Assembly (NCBI GenBank): GCA_003255065.1
Contig: QAOA01004387.1
Coordinates: 1-64,000 of the forward strand
Reading direction: 5' to 3'
From: Cercis canadensis
Taxonomy: Eukaryota > Streptophyta > Magnoliopsida > Fabales > Fabaceae
Length of the DNA: 64,000 bases
Both the position numbers and the translations under genes were made by a program. Shown here piece by piece: positions 48,815 to 58,651 of the stretch. Every line of letters starts with the position of its first letter. Positions within the stretch are counted from its first letter, which is position 1. The notes under the pieces were generated by a model. That model was not told the DNA's origin. It ran no database searches and was given only the letters and a program-made list of their open reading frames with translations.

Positions 48815-51800
48815 TTTTTAATATAATTTGGATCAGTAAACCACTAAATTATTAGGTGTGCTCTATTGTCCACAACTTTGAATGACTTGCAAGAAATTCT
48901 TGGTTAAAGTTCGAACAAAAATAAAAAGAGAATGCTATTTAGTAAAAAAATAAAAAAATAAACAAAATTTTACTAGAATTAAAATGTAATTGTTGGATGA
49001 AACAAGTTAATAAAGACCACACATTTATTCAATTATAAGTCTCTATCACTCCAGCAGCAATAGAGAGACTGCTTAGTTGGGTACCACGAATGGCTAACTA
49101 AGTTGCACATAGCTTAGCAGTTATAGGGAAATCCTCTAGTTCTTTATCCCAATAGAAAGGTGAACCCCCAACGTTTCTTGTCGACATTCTTTTAGAAGAT
49201 GATTAGTGGAATTTCATTCACATAAAAATGAGAGAGAGAGAGAGAGAGAGAGTGTAGCATTTTTTAAAAGAAAAAGGAAATAGAAAAAGTTTTTATCTAA
49301 TAAGTCTACTCATCCATCCAGAGACAATTTCAAAGCACATATAAGTGAGGACTTTTCTTCGTTAGTGTAGTGGTGCTGAACATGTCAAGTTTTCAACACT
49401 TTTTAGCCAAACTCAAAACAACTCTTAATAATGAAACTTCATAAACATCTTTCAGAGTGGTCATATTAGGCGTTACTTGAAGAAGTTTCTCGCTGCGTTT
49501 TGGCACATAACTTCCAAATAGAATTATGAATATTTTATAGGATGTTTGGAACATTAGATATTTTAGAATTGATTTCATTAACAAATTAATTTTTCTATGA
49601 AATTTGTTTAGAACCATATTAGCTATAGAATTCAATTCATTTATAAATTATTTTGCATGCAATATTTGAGGATTTTTAAGTCTTACCGCGCGCTTTTATA
49701 GGATTTATAAATTTTCTTTTCTAATGAAATCATTTTAATATTTCTATTCAAAACATGCTCCAAACACATTTTCAATAAAAATCTTAAGTTTTAGTTTTCT
49801 TCAAAACTTACAGATTTTATGTTCGAACTTAGAATTATAACTAAAATACTAAAAAATATATTTTTTAAAATTAAAATTAAAATTATCATAGGAAAAATAG
49901 ATGATCCCACCCGCACCTAGTATTATTTTCATGTAAGAGTTAGAAAAACTAGTCTTTTGCCTAGTGTCACTCATCTTTCCATTCTTTCTTATTTGTTATA
50001 AAGATAGGACCAAAACATTTCTTCTCGTGAAATGGAGGTATGAACAAAATCGTTAAGATTATGGAATCCTATTCCTACACTCCAAAATCTTACTAAAACT
50101 ATATGGGGAGTACATGATAAAACAACCCTTGTTTAACTAGAAAAATAATTTATTAGTAAATACTCTTTTTATACTTGAATTATTTTTAAAATGTTATTTT
50201 AATTCTTGATTTGTATCTTATATCACTTTAGTCCTTAAATAATCACTTCGTTTGTCAAATCAATCCAAAAATAAATTAGGTGCTAAAATAACATTTAAAA
50301 AATAATTCAATAACAAAAAATATATTTTACTCATTCAATAATTAAACTTAGTCTGATCTAGCAATATATATCAATATACAATTTTAACATTGTATATTGT
50401 AGAACCAGCTAAATCTTACATGTAATTGTGTACAGTTGTGGGGTTAGCATATATGAGTCAACATGGAAAACTCAGCTACATACCATTGACGAAAAAGTCT
50501 ACGGTGCCCACTGTGAAGTTGACAGAACAACGTGTAGACTTATTACAATACAAGACTTCTGTCTTGACTTAGATCAAGTCCGCTCACCACGTAATATAAA
50601 TAAAAATGGAAGTCCTCTCAACGCGTATCATGATTGCAGAAGTAGACATATTGTCACCTGCATGGTAGGGCAGGGAATGCTTGAAATGGACAAAGTTTGG
50701 TAAATGATATTCAATAAAAGTAGGCGTTGGCAGGTGAAAACAAAGCAGAAGTTTCTTTCAGTCACGCAGATTCATTCATTTCTTACGTGTACTCGGCGTT
50801 TGATGCTTTTATAATTTTCTGGGAACGTGATCCTGGAAATGGTAGCTACACTTACACTTTTGTGTTTCGTATAAGAAGTAAGAAATATTGTCGAGTATCT
50901 TTGACTCTCACGAAGAAATTTCACACGAAATTCCCACAAAAACATACTCATTAGGAGTGGTGATGTTAGATTTTCATGCAATGAAAGTTTTGCCTATCTG
51001 AAAGATTAAAAAGGTGAGCACTATGCTAGCGCTATAGTCCCTTTCAGTTAGGTAGAACTCAGTGAGACTTACAATGTGATTTTAGTGTCATTGTAAAAAT
51101 CTCAAAAAATTGAATCATCAGTATATGCTAGAACACGGTTCTTTATAAAATGTAAGAACGGTGGAATATAAGAAAACATGTTAAAAAGTAAACTTGAAAA
51201 AGTTATTTATGTTTTTTTATATTGTGTTATTATTGCATTTTATAGGGAACTGTGTGTTATATAACACATACTGTGTGACTTAATTTTTTGAGATCTTCGC
51301 AATAATACCAAAATTAATGAGTGAGTCCCACCCAAAACCACCCAATTGAAGAGGGTATAACATAGCCCTCATAATAAGAAAAACACCCACTCCTCCTCCC
51401 CATTGCCACTGTCACACTATCCACTGGCCAGCCACTGGCGGCTGGAGGCCCGACCCCATATTTTTGGAAATGTTTAGTGCGAACCAAATATAGAATTGCA
51501 CCATTCCAAAAATAGTATTCCTAGAAATGAAAAAACCATCCTTAAACGGTTGAGACATTCATATATATGTTGCACTAAATCTATAAGGTGCAAATTAATT
51601 TGAGTTTACTATGCTAAAAGATTTGTGTGTAGAATTTTTGTATCATAATTATGTAAATTATAAAATTTTAAGAAAATTTTAGTCTATCTTATAAACCATT
51701 TGATAGATTGAAATATTTTAAATTTGATATTTGTAACAAATATTTTAAATATTGTTTCTATTTATAACTATCATTAACCTAAGCTTCAATGAACACGATA

Positions 51801-51850
51801 CATACATCATAATTAATTTAGGTAATCTCTCATAAACCCATTCCTCAAAT
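48815..51850 (+). repeat. Right part of segmental duplication, copy A
   Basis: Collinear matches to copy B: 48880-48930 with 58226-58275; 49318-49520 with 58605-58830 ('ttttagccaaa', 'atgaaacttcat', 'ttttggcacata'); 50150-50700 with 59408-59790; 50727-50840 with 59870-59990 ('gtttctttcag.cacgcaga'); 51380-51600 with 60012-60270 ('ggaatgtttagtgc'); 51650-51850 with 60440-60740. A GA run lies at 49229-49252. The 91-codon frame at 50428-50703 is not conserved as a frame in copy B, so I do not call it a gene. Confidence 0.65.
51245..51385. repeat. Member of a ~150-bp dispersed repeat family
   Basis: Shares with 54345-54510, 54540-54690 and 54840-55000 the pattern 'cacata-ctg-atga-ttaattttttgagatcttcgcaataac-acc', then 'gggtccaacc...caccca-tt--ag-ggggtatagc'. 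It is non-coding and looks like a degenerate mobile or satellite-like family. Confidence 0.5.
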
Positions 51851-52336
51851 ATCCCTATGAAAAAATTATTTGGTGCTTGAATAAAGAAGCACTTGATTGA
51901 GAAAAAGAAAAATATTTGTTTAAGCTAAAGCAAAAGTTTTATTTTTGGGATTCTCCAAAAGCCTCAATTTTAACTTAATAAAGTGTTTTTAAGAGTTGTG
52001 AGAAGCTTATACAAACATACAAAATAGCTTCTTCTTTTTTGAGCTTTTCTTTTTTAAGAAAGTTTCTCTAACCAATTACATTCTCGCCACATGAAAATAG
52101 GAAAAAGATAGAGAATGAATGGATAGAGAGAGCAAGAAAAGAGATTGAGAGTTGTGATATGTCCAAATAACTAACATTCAATTGTATTATTACTGAAAAC
52201 TCCTACTTGGTAAGACCGGAAGATTCTCCATATCAATGTAGTTCGGAGGATGAATATTCAACGTACGCAACGGTTCTAAACTTTTAGGACTTCATATACG
52301 TACTTGTTATTAGTCCAAATTAAGTCCTCTATATAG

Positions 52337-52344
52337 TATAAATA
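52337..52344 (+). promoter_or_regulatory. TATA box of the HMA/CaaX gene
   Basis: 'tataaata' lies about 150 bases before the start codon, followed by a pyrimidine-rich leader (52380-52484). Confidence 0.6.
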
Positions 52345-52489
52345 GCGACACTTCGAAGCTTGCTTTACAACCATTTTAACCTAAAATTACTTGCAAAGCT
52401 CTCTACCCATCTCACTCTCCCAGTATCTTTTATAGAAAGAAACTTTCTAATTACATAATCTTTTCTTTAAACTTTTTCTTTCAGTCGCA

Positions 52490-53083
52490 ATGATGGTAAG
52501 GTATCTCAAAACCCACCTTATAATTGGAAGTTAAAATAGGTAGTTCCACTCATCTAATATCTGTGATTGTGAATAATTCCAGCAAAAGGTGGTAATCAAA
52601 GTGTCTATGAACAACCAAAAATGGAGGTCAAAAGCCTTGAAGATTGCAGTTGGTGTTTCAGGTAAGGAATATTGAAGCCGTACTCTCAGTTTCTCAGCAA
52701 TTTTTTTTCTTAAAAAAACACAAAATTTAGAGTTCAATTAATTGAAGTGATATTGTACAAAATTTGCAGGGGTAGAAACTGCAGCTTTAGTAGGGCAAGA
52801 GAAGGACCAAATAGAGGTAACAGGGGAGGAAAATGATGCAGTTAAGCTCACAACTTTGCTTAGAAAGAGTATTGGATTTGCAGAACTAGTAAGTGTTGGC
52901 CCTCTAGTTGTGGATGAGGAAGAGGAGGAGGAGGAGGAGGAGGAGGAGGAGGAGGAAGGAAGTGAGAATGAAGAGGAAATTATCCCACATATGGAGTGCC
53001 ACTGTGGATTACCTTTCTACCAAACACATAAGTTCAGGGTCATAAATCATTATCAGGACCCTTATAATTGCTCTGTCATGTGA
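52490..53083 (+). CDS. HMA-domain isoprenylated (HIPP-like) protein lacking CxxC
   Basis: Three exons, 52490-52495, 52583-52661 and 52770-53083, join in frame with GT-AG sites to give 132 residues; the first coding exon holds only Met-Met. Residues 3-70 fit the HMA fold of plant HIPP proteins: QKVVIKVSMNNQKWRSKALK, then AVGVSGVETAALVGQEKDQI and TTLLRKSIGFAELVSVGP. The metal-binding MxCxxC is replaced by MNNQKW (residues 11-16), so copper-type binding is unlikely; a subgroup of HIPPs is known to lack the cysteines. A run of 14 glutamates follows. The protein ends in CSVM, a CaaX box for farnesylation, implying membrane attachment. Relatives act in stress and immune responses and can be pathogen effector targets. 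Short introns and a TATA box upstream support an active gene. Confidence 0.9.
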
Positions 53084-55687
53084 TGATGAGAGTAATAATA
53101 GCTAGAAAGAGCAAACGAAGGCCTTTTCGTTATGGCAGTGTTGTAATCAAAGCTTTCTTGCGTGCAACATCAAAGTGGCAAAATGGAAAAGACAAATAGA
53201 TAGGTAAGTGTTGGTCATTGTGGGATTTATGTTCTCTTGGTGACAAGGATTTTCTTATTTCGATGTTGATAGTTGTGGCCATATGACGATTTTCTGGCTA
53301 AGCCTAAACTTGCATGAACTAATTTTCCAGCGACCTGATTTCTACTTACCACGTCAATAATTACGTGGAAAATTAAATCAACTAATTTAAATGACAATAA
53401 TGCTATTGCCTTCTAATCTTATGTAGTGGAGAAAAAGAATTTGTCTTGCTCAGTCTAAACCATTAGGTGTAACCAAGTGATGAGAGTTATAAGGATTTGT
53501 GTAGTTTACATAAAATTAAGAGTTCAAACTTCTATGTCATCATGTAAATAAAAAATCCTCACTCCTCTAATTATGATTAGTGCCAAACAAAAATTTCATG
53601 ACCAGCAATCCAATTGTAGCAGTTAAAATAATCCATGCACCTTTCACTTGGCATTTCTCTTAGGAGTAAGAGAGATTCTCTATCTATACCTAAGAACTTC
53701 TCAGAGCATTATAACAACATACTTATTGTTCGTTTATTCAAAAAATATCCATATTAACAAAGGTGTTTTTTGAAATATTTTTGTCAAAAATAAAGATAAA
53801 AATATATATATATATTTTATTTTACTTATAAGTAAATAGCGATTTCATTTGCAATTAAGAAAATTTAAATTACTAAAAATATGCTCCACTAAGCTAGAGC
53901 TCATCCTCTTTACTAATAGTATAGTCAAAGGGCAAACTTGATATATAATCAAATAAAATATGTGTGAAAGCTAGTCTAAAATACCTTACTTTTAAAACAA
54001 AACAAAAAAAAGTAAAAAAATAAAAATAAAAGGTTTCAAATGGATTTAGAAACACATTAGAATGTCAAAAGATAATAAGAAAACATATTAAAAACATGCT
54101 TTTAATTAATTTAAAGGATCCCTAAGATGGATAAGCTAATTGTTAAATGGTTGATTTTAATCAAATTATAAGAAACCTAAAGCATCTACAACCTAGCAAA
54201 TCGGACAGAAACATAATATTTTCAGCAAGGCAAGTTCAGAAATTGAGGAGGGCTTTGAAGGAACCCGAAGGGCACATCATGAATTGCACCATGTTTTGAA
54301 AGCGACACAAAATAGAATTTGGCACATTTTTCTATATTGTGTTATTATTGTATTTTATATAAAAAAAATTATAAGTTTTGTCACATACTGAATAACTCAT
54401 TTTTTTGAGATATTTACAATAACAACAAAATCACTAGATAGGTCTTACATGAACTCACTCAACTAGGTGGGGCATAGCACTACCCCTCAAAATATCCCAA
54501 TATAACATAGCAAGTACCTAAACTTGAATTCTATCAATTGTTTTATGTTTTGACACATACTGAACAATTTAATTTTTCAAAATCTTCGCAATGACACTAC
54601 ATTCATAAGATGTGAAGATTTACCGGAGCACACCTTCAATTAAAGGTGGGTGAAGATTTACCTCGATTTAAGTGAGGGTAGCTTAAAAATCTCCAAAAAA
54701 ATAAAGGTATCAAGCACCTTTCTCCTTGTTATTTAATTTTTTGTTTTAGTTATGCATCATCATCATCATATATATACAACAGTGATTGCTATGCTACATT
54801 AGGTTATTTTGACACTTTTTTTGGATCAATTTATTTATATATTTTGTAGAGAATTAACTATTTAATATACACTGAATGATTCAGTTTTTTAATATATTTT
54901 TAACGACATGATACTAAATTTAAGGGTGAATCCTGCTGAAGAGACCCAATTAAATTTAACCCCACTTCTAATGGGGTAGCTTCGAAGCCCCTTTTTTTAT
55001 TCTTTTTTTTAAAGACAAAGGCTGTCGGTACTTGATACTGTAAAAACCAATTTTAATGAAGTCATATTCACTGTCACTCTCTTGAGCGTCCTAACAGTAG
55101 CAGTCGTTTAAAGGGTACCGTGGTGATTATTTTAATTTTGATCTTAATCATTAGGCAACATGCATAATTAAATATATAACTCTGATTTTGATGGGGGAGA
55201 CATTTGTTATATATCCGGGTAACAAATTTAATTTTTTTTACTCTGTATATAATTTTAAATTCGCCATACAATCCTTAAATTTTAAACACGATTTCAGTGT
55301 CACAGATCATTTGACCGTATACATGATTTTTACATAGACTTTTAATTAAATGCTATTTTTCTATTTTCTATTTATTTTCCATCAAGATGAAAAACAATAT
55401 TTTGCTTTTTTGAAAGTTACGAAATATATGTGTATAATTGAATTATACGAGTTTAATATATCTAGGCCCGTAGCAATGATATACATGATGTTTTTTTTTT
55501 TTTTTTTTATTGTTTACTATGACTCCGTGTTCAATAATACACAATGCTTCGAGATACTATAATCTTAAGAAAATTAAAGTAAATCTGTTGTGAAAACTAT
55601 ATTCACTCAGTTGCTCTTCATTTGAAAGATATTGAAGTTGTAAAATGATAGTTCATATGCCCAGGAAAAAACTACTCTACCCGGCAA
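53084..55687. other. Flank of HMA/CaaX gene, repeats, no gene seen
   Basis: AT-rich sequence. It includes three members of the dispersed ~150-bp family (54345-54510, 54540-54690, 54840-55000). 55120-55180 ('atcttaatcattaggcaaca') matches 61200-61245 and marks the right edge of duplication copy A. 55200-55687 has a T run at 55490-55508 and no recognised gene. Confidence 0.5.
54345..55000. repeat. Three clustered members of the ~150-bp family
   Basis: Copies at about 54345-54510, 54540-54690 and 54840-55000 share a core like 'acatactgaataactca-ttttttgagat-tt-acaata' and a distal 'cccaatt...ggggtagc'. The spacing is irregular and the copies are diverged. Confidence 0.5.
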
Positions 55688-56346
55688 AGAAATGTTCTTG
55701 TCACCGCACTCTATTAAGTAAATATAATATGAAGAATGAAATTTTACATAGATGAAGAGAGTCCTAAAATTCTATTGTATGTATCAAGGGTCATTGTGAC
55801 ACAAAAATGAATTTTTCTTTTTACCAAGGCATGGTTAGGGCAACCTGTTATTGGATCTATTTATGCTTTATAATATGTAAAATGAAATTATGCATAGATG
55901 AAGAGAAACTTAGAAATCTAGCACATTATGGGAACAGAAGGTTATTGCGACACAAACAATTTTCTTTGATTACTTGCATCCATTACTAGCTAGAATAGGA
56001 TCTTGAGACAATTAACCATAGAAAATATATCCATGATGCTTGGAGAGTTTATTCATAACTAAAGTAACCTATTTTGAAATATATTATATCTTAACACTAC
56101 TCTTTAGAAGGAAAACTTAAGTTGTAAAATAATGCTTTGGGTGAAAAAATAATTTACTCTTCAATGTATCNAATAATTTACTCTTAATGTATCTTTAAAT
56201 ATAAAAAATGTTCCAAAAAAAAAAGTTTTCAACTAATCAATAGCTAATTTTGATAAAGAGTCTGGAGTCTATACCTTATAAATTTGTGACTTGTTCCAAG
56301 CAACTATATATGAAAGCAAAGCAAAGAAGATATCAGCAAAATTCCA

Positions 56347-56499
56347 ATGGAGAGAGCTATGTTCATAATGATTGTGCTCATGCTCGTCATCGTAACAATC
56401 CAAGCTGATAAGGTAGCAAAGTCAACTCTCCCTAAATATCACGTTGCCAGTTCCTCATCTTTAAATATATATTTGATAGACATGATATATAGATATTGA
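56347..56499 (+). CDS. Possible small secreted peptide or first exon
   Basis: A 50-codon frame starts MERAMFIMIVLMLVIVTIQA, a convincing signal peptide, then DKVAKSTLPKYHVASSSS. A donor-like AAG/gtagca at 56412/56413 sits just after the signal peptide, so this may be exon 1 of a split gene whose next exon I cannot find. Upstream there is 'ccttataaattt' (about 56274-56285) and a purine-rich leader. No equivalent was found in copy A. The family is not recognised; confidence is modest. Confidence 0.35.
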   Translation: MERAMFIMIVLMLVIVTIQADKVAKSTLPKYHVASSSSLNIYLIDMIYRY

Positions 56500-56639
56500 A
56501 CTTCTTACTATGGTAAATGTCACGAAGAATAACATGTATGCCCCATGAATAATTATAAATGAGATGAAAATAACAACAGGTGAACAAAATGATTTAGTGC
56601 GATTTGGTAAATTATATGCTCTACGACGACGATGTTGTA

Positions 56640-57164
56640 TTCTCCCAACTCATTGTTCCGTGAGAATTTTTTTAAGAGAAATGCCCAAAAACCTCAAACC
56701 GTGAGAATTTCTCTCGGTTTCCTATACCATGAGAATTTCACTGTTTTCTTATAGTGTGAGAAAACAATCCATACAAGAAATACTATTGAGTTTTGATTCC
56801 CATATTCAATATCCAATATCAAAACCCTTGTACATCATAACTTTCAAATAACTCAAATGAACTCTCACGCCTTTGTGCCTTCGGCTATTAAGCCAATTTA
56901 CCCTATACGTAGAGGGTCCCTCTATTTAAAGATACATGCCAACATGTGTGATTTCCTACGCAACTTTAGAACAAATGTCAGACCACCCAAAATACCTACC
57001 ACTCCAACAAGCACAGAGGAAAACGGAATCTCATAATCATACAATGTGAAGTTGGCATCTTTGCAACTTATGCTAAAATACAACAGATTTTCTTTTATTT
57101 CACCAATTTTATTGCTTTTAGCGTTAGTTTCAATTGACACTAAATTCACAATATAAAGGTAGCC
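56640..57164. other. Repeat-bearing non-coding stretch
   Basis: 'ccgtgagaatt' or a close variant occurs three times between 56657 and 56740. The 75-codon minus-strand frame at 56922-57149 has a hydrophobic stretch (SVLVGVVGILGGLTFVL) but no family match that I recognise, and it lies inside the probable CACTA-like element. Confidence 0.3.
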
Positions 57165-57293
57165 AGTTCCAACCGATGCTAAAACCTTGCCAGCAATAGT
57201 TTCAGCATGAGTTGCAGAAACTTGTGTAGATGCACTTAGCCGACGCTAGATGCGTTTTGCAACCAACTCTAGATGCCCTTTTCTTCTGTAGTG
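57165..57293 (-). mobile_element. Possible CACTA transposon terminus
   Basis: Read on the minus strand from 57293 the sequence begins CACTACAGAAGAAAAGGGCA, close to the CACTACAAGAAA end of plant CACTA elements. Repeated GCATC/GATGC-containing subterminal motifs follow ('gcatctagagttgg', 'gcatctagcgtcgg', 'gcatcggttgg'). The opposite end and a 3-bp target duplication were not found. Confidence 0.45.
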
Positions 57294-58100
57294 ATATAAT
57301 ATAAGCAACAGGGTACAGTTACACCATGAGGAATTCAAAACTCACAAACATGATAATTTAAAACGTAAACCCCAAGATTCTTTATTCCTAGTACTTCATG
57401 TAAGTAGCAGAGGGAAAGCACCATCCCACTCACGCCTTTACATATGCTGTTTCTTAAATCATCACCACACCAAGACTCTTTCACTTCAAAGTGGCGGAGC
57501 TAGACAATTTTAATTTGGAGCTAAGCCTAAGTATTTTAATATTTAAATAATAAATCTTATATCATATTAAAGATTTTTGAAAATCTTAGGGGGCAGCAGC
57601 CTCTGACTTCACATATCATCTTAAATAAACTTTCTTCCACCGACAACGTGAAAGGTAAGGAATCTCAACTCTCTACATAACTATGTAGAATTGTATACAC
57701 AAGCATTTTCAAGCTTGCATATATAAAGCTTTTAAGAACTAATTAAGGAGAAGGTTTGGAGAAGTGAGAGTTGATTATCTTCTGTTAATTGTAACCTATA
57801 AAAGATTTAGATTAATAAAGAAATTAATAAAAAAAAATATGTAATAGAGATTTTTTACCTTAACATAAAGAAATTAGTAAAATGGTAAAGTAGAAGTAGA
57901 AACATTAATTTATAATCATACAAAGGAAACCAACAACAATATTGCAAAAGCTATATTGTTATTATCATATATAAAATTATTCATGGGCCTTCACCTAAAA
58001 GTTTAAGCTTTTAGGTTGAATTGGTTTATTGACATAATATTAAAGCTACTTTGACCAAGCGATCAGGAGATTAAATCCTTCCGCTCCCACTATCTTAATT

Positions 58101-58651
58101 AATTTAAAATTTCAGCATAAGGTATAAGTGGGCATGTGCTTTGTCTATATTTCAAGCCCAAAGGGCTTTCGCTTGCTTATTACAAACTCTAATTGATCCT
58201 TTAGATGTGTTCTAATGTTAATTGTCTAGAATGACTTCCAAGAAATTCTTAATTAAAGTTTTTCCTTCAAAAAAGGAGAAAAAAGTTTGGATCTCTTAAT
58301 TTTCCAAATAGATAAACTCTTCCATGCAGAGACCACTTCAAAGCACATAAAAGTGAAGACTTGTCTTACTTTGTTNAATTTAAAATTTCAGCATAAGGTA
58401 TAAGTGGACATGTGTTTTGTCCATATTTCAAGCCCAAAAGGCTTTCGCTTGCTTATTACAAACTCTAATTGATCCTGTAGATGTGTTCTAATGTTAATTG
58501 TCTAGAATGACTTCCAAGAAATTCTTAATTAAAGTTTTTCCTTCAAAAAAGGAGAAAAAAGTTTGGATCTCTTAATTTTCCAAATAGATCAACTCTTCCA
58601 TGCAGAGACCACTTCAAAGCACATAAAAGTGAAGACTTGTCTTACTTTGTT
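58101..58651. repeat. 275-bp direct duplication around a single N
   Basis: 58101-58375 and 58377 to about 58651 are nearly identical and meet at the N at 58376. Like the other single-N joins, this is probably an unmerged contig overlap. Confidence 0.85.

Noticed and set aside
50428..50703. 91-codon frame starting MYSCGVSIYESTWK
   Set aside because: The equivalent region in duplication copy B (59540-59790) does not keep the frame and there is no recognisable domain, so conservation is against coding.
50727..50981. Two overlapping 69-75-codon ORFs
   Set aside because: They lie in duplicated non-coding sequence and the frame is not kept in copy B (59870-59990).
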